19,860 nucleotides of DNA from Candidatus Woesebacteria bacterium (lineage in GTDB: Bacteria; Patescibacteriota; Microgenomatia; UBA1406; GWC2-37-13): assembly GCA_017993865.1 (NCBI GenBank), contig JAGOLU010000004.1, positions 1-19,860 on the forward strand, given 5' to 3'. The position numbers were made by a program, and so were the translations under genes. Below are positions 1 to 6,113 of this stretch, one piece after another. Each line of letters opens with the position of its first letter. Positions within the stretch are counted from its first letter, which is position 1. Below the pieces are notes generated by a model, which searched no databases, had not been told where the DNA came from, and worked only from the letters and a program-made list of their open reading frames with translations.

Positions 1-2021
1 TCGGCCGGAGTGTACAGACTTGCAAATTCCTTGGAGAAAAGCTCAGCATCGCGGCTCCCCATAACAAAGCTAATGAGCGTACCTACATTGCCGAATACTG
101 CGCGCTGAATATCTTCATCGAGTTGTTCGATGTATTGGTTGGTAAGCGTAAGCGCTAAGCGATATTTGCGGGCTTCAGAAAGAATTTTTACGAACGATGT
201 TGTAGCAAAGTTCTGAAACTCATCGACATAGAGGAAGAAGTCACGACGATCTTCTTCTTTGGTAAATGCTCGATTCATCGCGGCGAGCTGGATTTGAGTA
301 ATAATCATGGCGCCCAAGAGCGACGCATTATCCTCACCAAGCTTGCCTTGTGAAAGGTTGAGGATGAGGATTTTCCCCTCATCCATGATGTTTTGCAAAT
401 CGATAGTCGATTTGGTTGAGCCGATGATATTGCGAATCATACGCGAGGTCACAAACTGCCCGATTTTGTTTTGTATCGGCGATATTGCTTCAGTGCGGAG
501 TTTATCGGTATATGCATCGAACTCATGCTTCCAGAAGTTCAACATCACCGGGTCTTTTACCTGTAAGAGCTTCTTATCTCTCCATTTTTTGTCCGACAGC
601 AAGCGCAACGCATCGACCAACGTTGCTTCGGGAAGTTCCAAAAGCGTTACCACGGTGTTTCTCAAAATGTATTCCAGTCGAGGACCCCAGCTGTTGGCAT
701 AGAGTTTCCCGAAAATTGCAACAATCCCGGAGGAGATGAGATCTCGATGCTGTTGGTGTTTCACCTCAAGCACATTGAGTGCGAAAGGCCGATCGGTATC
801 GAATGGCTCCAGATACACCACATCATTCATCCTGCGCTTGGGGATATAGTCCAGTATTGTCTCGGCAAGATCGCCATGAGGGTCAATTATCCCAATGCCA
901 CGACCTCGACGAATGTCATCAATGGCCATGTTTGCGATAAGCGTTGACTTACCGGCACCTGTTTTACCGATGGTGTAGATATGCCGACGCCGATCTTCTT
1001 CTTTAATGCCAAAAATAGTATCCTCGTTTTTAAACTCAGTTCGTGCGAAAAAGTTGGTCTTTTGCTTTTCTTCATCCGTAATTTGATTGGCGACGGGGAG
1101 GGTGATAGGGGGCTCTCCGGGGAGCTGCTTACCCCAGCGGATATTTTTGATTCCTGATACTGATTTCCCGGTCGGGTGCCAAATGGTCGCAAGCTCTGCA
1201 GCATTTAAAATCTGATTCTTTTTCTCAAAAAACATAGATTTGCGCTCTTTGACTCGTTGCATAAATGCTTTTTTGGTGACCAAAACCTTGCGGAGCTTGA
1301 ACCGATTACCCTCACCAATGCCAAGCGAGCCATACATCCCTGCAATGCCCGATATCACCGACTCAAGCCCTTCGGTGCCGAGTGCAGTGTTATCAGTGCC
1401 CGCAATGAGCCGAAATACCACTTTCCCTCCTGGGAGCGCGGCTTTGGAGGCAATGAGCGATTGGCTTTCTACTTGTTTTTCTGAGTATGTGCCTTTTTCG
1501 GCATCATACACTTTTTGTTTTCCGCCCGAGAGCCCCGCTTTTTGCCAGTTGAAATGTGTTTGGGTTATAAGTATTTGGATAGCAACGCGGATCTCTGGGC
1601 CTTGTTTGGATAGGAATCCCAGTAAGTTGGTGAGGGAGTCGATGTCGCCAAGCTCCTTGTATGTGCGGATGGGGAGGTAATAGGGGCGGGTGAGCTGAAT
1701 TTCGGCAGGCAAAAGCACTTTGCTTTTGGCAACAATATCGAAGGGATCGGTGGTTGAAACAAGTGATGATTTGGGATATGCAGACTGCACCAAACTTTTG
1801 ACCAGTGTCTCTTTTTTGGTGGGGCAAATGGTGTAGAAATAGACAGTTTGGCCCATGAGATAGATTTCGAAGCTATATGTTTTGGGAACGCCGAAGATAG
1901 CACGCTTGACAAGCCCAACATGAGAGGGGAGCATAGACGAAAAGAGTTGCTGAGCGGCATCAGGCTTGGTCTCGTCATCTTTGGCGGTGCGGATCTGGAG
2001 ATAGCTTAGTTTGTGGGGCAT
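1..2021 (-). CDS. VirD4/TraG- or HerA-like conjugation-type ATPase (partial, 3' end outside window)
   Basis: About 673 codons are visible, reading leftward off the window edge without a stop. A Walker A motif GKTGAGKST lies at residues 352-360, followed by a Walker-B-like IIDPHGDL. A later block, FLYVDEFQNFAT then ILSEARKYRLALTLTNQY (about residue 597 on), is typical of the TraG/VirD4 coupling-protein C-terminal (TraM-recognition) region. The first about 330 residues form a CPR-type N-terminal domain with no obvious membrane segments, so it may be cytosolic or peripherally bound. Such proteins hydrolyse ATP to move DNA or protein at the membrane. No other type IV secretion genes are in view, so a role in conjugation, DNA uptake or pilus-related transport cannot be decided. 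The ATG at 2021 is the first after an in-frame TGA. There is no Shine-Dalgarno; a TATGAT hexamer sits 6 nt before the ATG. Family call is firm; exact role is not. Confidence 0.88.
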   Translation of the reverse strand, partial: MPHKLSYLQIRTAKDDETKPDAAQQLFSSMLPSHVGLVKRAIFGVPKTYSFEIYLMGQTVYFYTICPTKKETLVKSLVQSAYPKSSLVSTTDPFDIVAKSKVLLPAEIQLTRPYYLPIRTYKELGDIDSLTNLLGFLSKQGPEIRVAIQILITQTHFNWQKAGLSGGKQKVYDAEKGTYSEKQVESQSLIASKAALPGGKVVFRLIAGTDNTALGTEGLESVISGIAGMYGSLGIGEGNRFKLRKVLVTKKAFMQRVKERKSMFFEKKNQILNAAELATIWHPTGKSVSGIKNIRWGKQLPGEPPITLPVANQITDEEKQKTNFFARTEFKNEDTIFGIKEEDRRRHIYTIGKTGAGKSTLIANMAIDDIRRGRGIGIIDPHGDLAETILDYIPKRRMNDVVYLEPFDTDRPFALNVLEVKHQQHRDLISSGIVAIFGKLYANSWGPRLEYILRNTVVTLLELPEATLVDALRLLSDKKWRDKKLLQVKDPVMLNFWKHEFDAYTDKLRTEAISPIQNKIGQFVTSRMIRNIIGSTKSTIDLQNIMDEGKILILNLSQGKLGEDNASLLGAMIITQIQLAAMNRAFTKEEDRRDFFLYVDEFQNFATTSFVKILSEARKYRLALTLTNQYIEQLDEDIQRAVFGNVGTLISFVMGSRDAELFSKEFASLYTPA

Positions 2022-2027
2022 ACTGCT

Positions 2028-2033
2028 ATCATA
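2028..2033 (-). promoter_or_regulatory. -10 element (TATGAT) 6 nt before the ATPase start codon
   Basis: On the minus strand TATGAT is followed by 6 nt and then the ATG at 2021. No good -35 is visible. If used, transcription would begin at or next to the start codon and give a leaderless mRNA, as for several other genes here. Confidence 0.4.
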
Positions 2034-2098
2034 ATAACATTTTCATATCGAACATGGAATAGAGAAGGGGAAACAGTAATTGTGGATAAAATATGTGC

Positions 2099-2139
2099 CC
2101 CCTCACCCTTCAACGCGAAACGCGAAGCAAGGTGAGGGG
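2099..2139. repeat. Imperfect palindrome with 9-bp arms
   Basis: CCCCTCACC at 2099-2107 is the reverse complement of GGTGAGGGG at 2131-2139. A nested CGCG-AAA-CGCG hairpin sits at 2114-2124. It lies between the LysM gene end and the ATPase promoter. Neither strand has a T-run directly after it, so it is not a standard intrinsic terminator. It could be a REP-like intergenic element. Confidence 0.6.
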
Positions 2140-2159
2140 ACGAATTCCAAGAGCTAATG

Positions 2160-2187
2160 GGGGGGCTGGGCACGGCCAGGCACCCCC
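2160..2187. repeat. GC-rich inverted repeat (GGGGG-CTGG / CCAG-CCCCC)
   Basis: A run of G followed by CTGG pairs with CCAG and then a run of C, with a GCA bulge and a GCACGG loop. It is the second of three hairpins in a row behind the LysM gene. Confidence 0.5.
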
Positions 2188-2194
2188 TAAACAA

Positions 2195-2212
2195 TCCTCC
2201 CCGTGCGGAGGA
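2195..2212 (-). terminator. Possible intrinsic terminator of the LysM gene
   Basis: TCCTCC (2195-2200) pairs with GGAGGA (2207-2212) around a 6-nt loop. On the minus strand the stem starts 3 nt after the LysM stop codon and is followed by TTGTTTAG, a weak T-tract. The position favours a terminator; the short stem and interrupted T-run keep this uncertain. Confidence 0.45.
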
Positions 2213-2351
2213 AACCTAACGGGAATGTCTACCGTCCGAGCAAGGCCCGGATGGTAACTTGAGAATCTGATCCACCCGGATTAGGTCTCCAGCAATCCCG
2301 TTCATCAATCGGATTTGCGCAACGGTGGTGTCGAACCGTTGCGCTATTCCG

Positions 2352-2391
2352 AACAAAGTATCCCCAGCAACAACAAAGTATCCCCAGCAAC
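2352..2391. repeat. Perfect 20-bp tandem duplication inside the LysM motif
   Basis: Two identical adjacent 20-bp units at 2352-2371 and 2372-2391. Twenty is not a multiple of three, so the second unit shifts the frame at VVAGDTL. Collapsing to one unit rejoins the two halves of the domain exactly. Confidence 0.97.
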
Positions 2392-2449
2392 AACTTTGTA
2401 CCGAGTTGTTCCACAGACTCCCAGTGTCGGCTGGGGTCTGGGGGTTGCC

Positions 2450-2489
2450 GGTGCACGACAGTCCGCATCCTGCGGATGCGTGGTGCACC
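2450..2489. repeat. Nested stem-loop inside the LysM coding region
   Basis: Outer arms GGTGCAC (2450-2456) and GTGCACC (2483-2489) enclose perfect inner arms CGCATCC (2464-2470) and GGATGCG (2474-2480) around a 3-nt loop. It encodes the Cys/Pro linker before LysM. A further perfect 7-bp hairpin, GAGTGGG/CCCACTC, lies at 2555-2577. Confidence 0.7.
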
Positions 2490-2687
2490 ATGGCTGGGGT
2501 GTACTAGACGTGGGACAGACGAGGGAATACGTATCCCAGGTCAGCCCCAAAAACGAGTGGGTTTTGTACACCCACTCACAACCCGGGGGGGTCGGATCGG
2601 CTGCTGATACAGCGCCCGGCAGCGCCGACATCAGCAGGGCCACCACGAGGGCGGCCAACACTAAAAAGGCTACTCGTTTCATCATTA

Positions 2688-2707
2688 CCGCCCCTCCTTG
2701 TGGGCGG
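2688..2707 (-). promoter_or_regulatory. Shine-Dalgarno of the LysM gene displayed in a hairpin loop
   Basis: On the minus strand CCGCCC and GGGCGG pair around an 8-nt loop ACAAGGAG, which is the core of the Shine-Dalgarno. The stem ends 2 nt before the first ATG. A 6-bp all-GC stem this close to the start should influence ribosome access. Confidence 0.6.
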
Positions 2708-2724
2708 CTCGAAAATTTCCCCGC

Positions 2725-2730
2725 TTTATA
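2725..2730 (-). promoter_or_regulatory. Extended -10 promoter (TGC-TATAAA) for the LysM gene
   Basis: TATAAA preceded by TGC fits the extended -10 consensus. No -35 is evident. Predicted start near 2718 gives a leader of about 33 nt that contains the Shine-Dalgarno hairpin. Confidence 0.5.
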
Positions 2731-2751
2731 GCATCGCCAACGTGGCGCGCC

Positions 2752-2802
2752 GTGCGGGAACGATCTGTATTCGCATTATGTGAACACAGATTGTTCCCGC
2801 AC
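2752..2802. repeat. Long inverted repeat, 17-bp arms with one mismatch
   Basis: Arms at 2752-2768 and 2786-2802 match at 16 of 17 positions when one is reverse-complemented (core GTGCGGGAAC); the loop is 17 nt. It lies in the 333-nt gap (2686-3018) between the surface-protein gene and the LysM gene. There is no adjacent T-run on the minus strand; on the plus strand a T-rich run starts about 13 nt later. It could be a regulatory stem-loop in a long LysM leader, a binding site, or a mobile-element remnant. Confidence 0.75.
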
Positions 2803-2867
2803 ACTATTACATGTGCTTTTTCTATTTTAATTTATTAGCTCTCGGAATGTTAACGTGCGTTTTTTAC

Positions 2868-2895
2868 CCGTACTCCTCTGCAATAGGGGAGTGGG
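2868..2895. repeat. Imperfect hairpin in the 2686-3018 gap
   Basis: CCC-GT-ACTCC on one side and GGAGT-GGG on the other can pair around the TGCAATA loop region. T-rich and A-rich tracts flank it on the two sides. It would lie within any leader transcribed from the promoter at 2971-2999. Confidence 0.4.
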
Positions 2896-2970
2896 ATAAA
2901 AAATTCTAAGTATCTTATACATTCTGATTGAGGATGCTTTACCCCCAGGGAATGACGTAAGATAACCTAT

Positions 2971-2999
2971 AGTATACCAAACTGAGGAGAAAAGTGCAA
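2971..2999 (-). promoter_or_regulatory. Strong sigma-70-type promoter TTGCAC-17-TATACT with extended -10
   Basis: Minus-strand TTGCAC (2994-2999), a 17-nt spacer, then TATACT (2971-2976) preceded by TGG. Predicted start is near 2964. The next plausible large gene on this strand is LysM at 2685, implying a structured leader of about 280 nt or a separate small RNA. A 31-codon frame (2922 to 2827) exists but has no Shine-Dalgarno and no recognisable product. Confidence 0.6.
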
Positions 3000-3018
3000 G
3001 TGTGTAAGGGGAGAATGC

Positions 3019-3705
3019 TTAGCTCTGTGAGCGCTTTTTGAGGTAGATCCCTGCGGTGCCGAGCGCGAGTTGTGCGCCAACAAGCAAGATGCCAAATCCA
3101 GGGCCTGAATCAGGAGTTTCTTGTACTTCGATAGGGAGCCCGCCTTTGGTAAGTCCAAGCACTTGTGGTTCGACACAAAGCTGAGCGTTATCTTCTACGG
3201 CGTTGCAAATATCGCCTTGTACATGCATTTTGTTGGTTGCACAATAGATAGGCGCATTGGGGAAACAGGTGGGTTCGCCTACTTTATAGGTGACATACAT
3301 TACTTTTTCTTCTTGAGGGTTGAGATCGCCAACAGGTATCGTCAACACATTCCCGCCTTTATTGATTGATCCAGGTCCGCCGATGTAGGTGAAGCATTTT
3401 GGAATTTCATTGGTTACCACAACATTTGGCACAATTTCATTTCCGTTATTTCTGACAGTCACCCGTGCATAGAGCGCTTGATTTGGTTTGTATTTAGCGC
3501 CTTGTGGGGTGATATTATCGATATATTCAATTGTTTTAGAAATTGCGGGATTAGAAACGGTTTGATCCACTGAAAGACAATCGGGAGGGTTCCCGCCGTA
3601 TCCACCGTATGATCCGTACATTCCAGCAGACACGGGAGCTGCAAAAATTGCAACGCCTACTGCAAATAGAAGGATTGTTGGAATGCTTTTGAGAGTGAAG
3701 TTCAT
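3019..3705 (-). CDS. Exported DUF11-like surface protein with C-terminal anchor
   Basis: The 228-aa product starts with a signal peptide (residues about 1-27, ending APVSA/G), then a Gly/Tyr-rich stretch (MYGSYGGYGG). An Ig-like DUF11-type domain spans about residues 55-180, recognisable from ARVTVRNNGNEIVPNVVVTN and the later VGDLNP region. Six cysteines in the mature part could form three disulfides. The C-terminus has TPDSGPG, a hydrophobic segment and a KKRSQS tail, a layout like a sortase signal or a simple membrane anchor. The ATG at 3705 is preferred over the one at 3741 because the signal peptide then begins directly and a TTGCAA-17-TATAAT promoter ends 7 nt before it. The protein probably sits on the cell surface; its ligand is unknown. 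Confidence 0.85.
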   Translation of the reverse strand: MNFTLKSIPTILLFAVGVAIFAAPVSAGMYGSYGGYGGNPPDCLSVDQTVSNPAISKTIEYIDNITPQGAKYKPNQALYARVTVRNNGNEIVPNVVVTNEIPKCFTYIGGPGSINKGGNVLTIPVGDLNPQEEKVMYVTYKVGEPTCFPNAPIYCATNKMHVQGDICNAVEDNAQLCVEPQVLGLTKGGLPIEVQETPDSGPGFGILLVGAQLALGTAGIYLKKRSQS

Positions 3706-3712
3706 TTGGAGA

Positions 3713-3741
3713 ATTATACTATAGGAGTATATCAATTGCAA
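3713..3741 (-). promoter_or_regulatory. Promoter TTGCAA-17-TATAAT, leaderless configuration
   Basis: The -35 is at 3736-3741 and the -10 at 3713-3718 on the minus strand. Only 7 nt separate the -10 from the ATG at 3705, so the transcript should start at or one base before the start codon. There is no Shine-Dalgarno. Confidence 0.75.
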
Positions 3742-3826
3742 CTATAGGATGAAGCGCTCGAGCACTGCATTTTGGCGCCATTAGTACCCATGGATATGAG
3801 AGGATGCATGCGCGTTTTGCCTTTGA

Positions 3827-4528
3827 TCAGACATTCTGCATGAGATGGTAGGAGACGATTGCTGCGCTCACTATTACGTTCAGTGATTTATTTATGCCCC
3901 ACATGGGTATCTCCACTGTTTTGTCGCACAGGGCCAGAGTTTCAGGAGTAACACCGGTCGTTTCGTTGCCCACTACCAAGGCAAGCGGAAAAGTAGGCTT
4001 GAGCGATGTGTAGGGGATAGAGGTAGGAGATTGCTCTATTGCAATAACAGAAGGTTTACGCTTGTGAGTCGGTGACTGTATTCTCTCACTTGGTACCGAA
4101 CTCGCTCGTTCCCCCAACATATTTTGTCCTGTTTTTGCACGAGATAACCCATGCATTTCGAATGTATCGTCACTCGAACAGCCGGTGCCGCGTTCGAGAA
4201 TACAGTCACCTTTTTTACACGTCGTGTTTGTCTTGAATTTCTCAATGGCGACTTGTGCAGATGTGCAATATTCCCATGGAACAACTTTATACGTTCCGCA
4301 ACTAGCTTTATGAATACGATTATTGGGCGGGGTTTCTGTTTCTCCGCAGAGGTACATTTTTGTGATTCCGAGCCCATCAGCCAGCCGAAAAAGCCCGCCA
4401 ATATTGTAAGTGTCATAAATATTTTCGAGGATAAGCACGAGAGGATTTCGTTTGACAGATTTCATATCATTTGCAACATCCATGACATCTGCCGCACGTA
4501 GTTGTTTAGAATTCATTTTTTTCATCAT
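3827..4528 (-). CDS. SPOUT (SpoU/TrmH-family) RNA methyltransferase with an in-frame insert
   Basis: The three SpoU motifs are present: motif 1 NIYDTYNIGGLFRLADGLGI (residues 36-55), motif 2 LVVGNETTGV (184-193) and motif 3 IPMWGINKSLNVIVSAA (207-223). These form the knotted AdoMet-binding fold that 2'-O-methylates tRNA or rRNA ribose; the target base cannot be read from sequence. Between AIEKFKT and VIAIEQ (about residues 102-159) lie roughly 58 extra residues, Cys/Ser/Lys-rich and unlike the rest. Removing them leaves a normal-looking short SpoU domain. The DNA of this insert is bounded by a perfect 15-bp inverted repeat. The gene starts 6 nt after the upstream gene's stop; a TATAAA overlapping that stop sits 9 nt before the first ATG. 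Alternative starts at the second or fifth codon are possible. Confidence 0.9.
   Translation of the reverse strand: MMKKMNSKQLRAADVMDVANDMKSVKRNPLVLILENIYDTYNIGGLFRLADGLGITKMYLCGETETPPNNRIHKASCGTYKVVPWEYCTSAQVAIEKFKTNTTCKKGDCILERGTGCSSDDTFEMHGLSRAKTGQNMLGERASSVPSERIQSPTHKRKPSVIAIEQSPTSIPYTSLKPTFPLALVVGNETTGVTPETLALCDKTVEIPMWGINKSLNVIVSAAIVSYHLMQNV
4052..4225. mobile_element. Palindromic in-frame insertion inside the methyltransferase gene (candidate)
   Basis: Within the extra segment, GGTGACTGTATTCTC at 4071-4085 is perfectly repeated in inverse at 4196-4210. A nested hairpin CTCGAAC/GTTCGAG lies at 4173-4179 and 4192-4198. The insert keeps the reading frame open. This resembles the behaviour of Rickettsia palindromic elements, but no sequence similarity to them is claimed. 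Edges are estimated from the protein, not from target-site duplications, which I could not find. Confidence 0.5.
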
Positions 4529-4534
4529 TTACGT

Positions 4535-4984
4535 TTATTTATATCTTTCTTGTCGTTCTTGGGGCAGAGAGTAGATGAGCGTATCGATAATCCGTTCAAT
4601 GGTATTTTTGTACACGAAATCAGTAACATTTTTGGCGGCACCTGACGCGACCTTTTCGACCTGTTCTCCTGCCTGGCTGGCGAGTTTTCCGGCTTGAGAT
4701 GCCACTAAATCTTTCCCCGTCTGGAAGAGCATTTCGGGCTTGACTAAATTTTTTTGCGCCGAAACACTTGCAACCGAGTCTTTAAGCCCATCGGGAAGAT
4801 ACGACTCAATAGTTTGGGTGTTCTCTCCCAACACCAACTTGCCATTGTGTTGTTCACGGGTTTTAGTCCTCTTGAAAAATCCAAAAACCAGTATTCCGAG
4901 GATGATTACGACAAAAACTACGACTTTGACAGGAGATAATTTGATTTTGGGAGGATCGGGGACAATGGGGTGGATTTCGGTCAT
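4535..4984 (-). CDS. Single-pass membrane protein of unknown function
   Basis: 149 aa from the ATG at 4984. A short cytoplasmic N-terminus (MTEIHPIVPDPPKIKLSP) precedes one membrane helix (about residues 19-38, VVVFVVIILGILVFGFF) and a basic stop-transfer patch KRTKTR. The remainder is soluble, with an Ala/Ser/Gln/Lys-rich probable amphipathic or coiled stretch (GKDLVASQAGKLASQAGEQ) and a Tyr/Arg C-terminus. I do not recognise a family. A longer frame begins at 5044, but 4984 is preferred because a TATAAT ends 7 nt before it. It lies between the hydrolase gene (110 nt upstream) and the methyltransferase gene (6 nt downstream), so it probably shares a transcript with the latter. Confidence 0.7.
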   Translation of the reverse strand: MTEIHPIVPDPPKIKLSPVKVVVFVVIILGILVFGFFKRTKTREQHNGKLVLGENTQTIESYLPDGLKDSVASVSAQKNLVKPEMLFQTGKDLVASQAGKLASQAGEQVEKVASGAAKNVTDFVYKNTIERIIDTLIYSLPQERQERYK

Positions 4985-4991
4985 GGATACT

Positions 4992-4997
4992 ATTATA
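4992..4997 (-). promoter_or_regulatory. -10 element TATAAT 7 nt before the ATG at 4984
   Basis: A perfect TATAAT on the minus strand with the same 7-nt spacing to the ATG as in the surface-protein and dnaB genes. The -35 region is poor (TTCGTG at 17 nt). Confidence 0.6.
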
Positions 4998-5094
4998 GCG
5001 GAGATCGCACGAATCACGAAGCGAGTAGTGTCGCGAAAATACAAATCTCAAACTGCCAACAAAAATGGAAAAAGAATGACAAATCCACGCCTCA

Positions 5095-5751
5095 TTACAC
5101 AGTTCGTTCGAGGAGGACGACTCGGGTATTTGACTCTTTGGCGACATCCTCACGTTTGAATACCAGTTTGGATTCGGTGGTTACCCCAGTTTGGTTCATG
5201 GCGGTGAGATACTCACTAACTGGTTTCAGATGTTCTGCAACCTTTGGATTAAGACCAGGTTGGTTGAAGTGCATGGGTATCACAATTGCTGGTTCAATCT
5301 GCTTGGTTATTTGCATAGCAACATGAGGGTCAATGGTGTAAAAACCTCCAACAGGGATGCAGAGAATGTCCACACTCCCAATTTCTTCTAATGTTTTATC
5401 ATCGAGTATGTGCCCGAGATCACCGCAGTGCAGAATACTAACGTTCTCAACGATGACTTTAAACATCACATTTTTTCCCCGTTTTGCACCTTTTTCGTTA
5501 TCGTGGAAGCTTGCTATGCCACGGATGGCCGCGCCTTTACAATCATATTCACCGGGCCAATCGAACACAATAGGCTCACCTTCGACACCCTTCACATTGT
5601 CATGGTCTCCATGATGGTGAGAGATAAGAACAATGTCCGCGGCCGTTTTGGGGAATTTCACTCCTATGCTTGCGTCAAAAGGATCGGTCAGGATAGTTGC
5701 GGTTTTAGTCTTGATAACAAAGCTCGAATGAGCGATATATTTGATTTCCAT
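5095..5751 (-). CDS. Metallo-beta-lactamase-fold hydrolase (UPF0173/UlaG-like)
   Basis: 218 aa. The metal-binding signature SHHHGDHD is at residues 44-51, and further likely ligands are in HCGDLGH and IPMHF. The start ILTDPF and the overall length match the short UlaG-like/UPF0173 hydrolases, often annotated as L-ascorbate-6-phosphate lactonase-like. The actual substrate in this organism is unknown. No signal peptide, so cytoplasmic. It ends 110 nt before the next gene on the same strand, which has its own -10. A perfect TATAAT lies at 5804-5809, which would give a leader of about 45 nt; a TATATT 9 nt before the ATG is an alternative. Confidence 0.9.
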   Translation of the reverse strand: MEIKYIAHSSFVIKTKTATILTDPFDASIGVKFPKTAADIVLISHHHGDHDNVKGVEGEPIVFDWPGEYDCKGAAIRGIASFHDNEKGAKRGKNVMFKVIVENVSILHCGDLGHILDDKTLEEIGSVDILCIPVGGFYTIDPHVAMQITKQIEPAIVIPMHFNQPGLNPKVAEHLKPVSEYLTAMNQTGVTTESKLVFKREDVAKESNTRVVLLERTV

Positions 5752-5922
5752 AGAGCATTAAATATAAGTATTAACGTGTAAGTATAAGCGAATAAGCTTG
5801 TTGATTATACTCGCTAAAAGTTTGTTTGCCCTCCACATCTTCCCGTTCGCCTTAGCATATCCCCGCTGCGGCTCACGGAGCGAAAGTCGGCGGGCATTGT
5901 CATCTCTAAACTCATCGCTTAC

Positions 5923-5940
5923 AGCTCTTCGCTAAGAGCT
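5923..5940. repeat. 7-bp hairpin just downstream of tRNA-Thr
   Basis: AGCTCTT-CGCT-AAGAGCT is a perfect stem-loop starting 7 nt past the tRNA 3' end (minus strand). No T-run follows, so it may be a processing or Rho-independent-like end without a U-tract. The rest of the 5752-5947 gap holds only the candidate hydrolase promoter. Confidence 0.45.
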
Positions 5941-5947
5941 AACAATG

Positions 5948-6019
5948 AGCCTGAAGTGGGAATCGAACCCACAGTCTAACCCTTACCATGGGTTTGTTTT
6001 ACCACTAAACTATTCAGGC
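5948..6019 (-). tRNA. tRNA-Thr (anticodon GGT)
   Basis: Minus-strand cloverleaf: acceptor GCCTGAA pairs with TTCAGGC; D-arm GTTT/AAAC; anticodon stem AACCC/GGGTT around the loop ATGGTAA, giving anticodon GGT (codons ACC/ACT); T-arm GTGGG-TTCGATT-CCCAC. The discriminator appears to be T and no CCA is encoded, so CCA must be added after transcription. A TATAAT at 6043-6048 on the same strand is the likely -10. Confidence 0.95.
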
Positions 6020-6042
6020 GTAGACCTCGACCGTTCCCTCCA

Positions 6043-6048
6043 ATTATA
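6043..6048 (-). promoter_or_regulatory. -10 element TATAAT of tRNA-Thr
   Basis: A perfect TATAAT 23 nt upstream of the tRNA 5' end on the minus strand. The -35 is poor. It diverges from the dnaB promoter about 55 nt away. Confidence 0.6.
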
Positions 6049-6100
6049 CAAATTCGTTCCGAGAAAGAAAGGAGGAACTGGTTGTTTTCTTTTTTTGCTT

Positions 6101-6106
6101 TATAAT
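6101..6106 (+). promoter_or_regulatory. -10 element TATAAT of dnaB, leaderless configuration
   Basis: A perfect TATAAT with 7 nt to the ATG at 6114. The ATG at 6105 overlaps the -10 itself and so cannot be the start of a transcript made from this promoter. Confidence 0.7.
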
Positions 6107-6113
6107 GGGGGTC

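Larger units (their letters stand above)
2216..2685 (-). pseudogene. Exported LysM-domain protein, frameshifted by a 20-bp tandem duplication
   Basis: The gene opens with a clear Sec signal peptide (MMKRVAFLVLAALVVALLMS, ending near AVSA/AD), then a Pro/Thr/Cys linker, then the start of a LysM motif, RYKVVAGDTL. There the frame breaks: a 20-bp unit at 2352-2371 is repeated exactly at 2372-2391, and the reading frame ends 8 residues later at 2344. The remainder of the motif (LFGIAQRFDTTVAQIRLMNG, then a region ending ILKLP) continues in another frame to a stop at 2216. Removing one copy restores a single frame of 149 aa with one complete C-terminal LysM. LysM domains bind peptidoglycan or chitin-like glycans, so the intact product would be a small envelope-bound protein. 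Unlike most neighbours it has a strong Shine-Dalgarno (AAGGAGG) and an extended -10 promoter. It is visibly GC-richer than its flanks, which could mean acquisition from elsewhere. Real mutation, reversible slippage or assembly error are all possible. Confidence 0.85.

Noticed and set aside
2006..2194. A 62-codon minus-strand frame covering the hairpins upstream of the ATPase gene.
   Set aside because: It overlaps palindromes and the ATPase start, with low-complexity content and no start signal.
2214..2220. ACCTAAC resembles an integron attC core-site end near the LysM gene and its hairpins.
   Set aside because: No properly oriented partner GTTRRRY site at the right distance, and no integrase in view.
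2827..2922. A 31-codon frame on the minus strand downstream of the strong promoter at 2971.
   Set aside because: No Shine-Dalgarno, no family resemblance, and short enough to be chance.
5923..5940. The hairpin after tRNA-Thr as an intrinsic terminator.
   Set aside because: No T-run follows on the tRNA strand; kept only as a hairpin.
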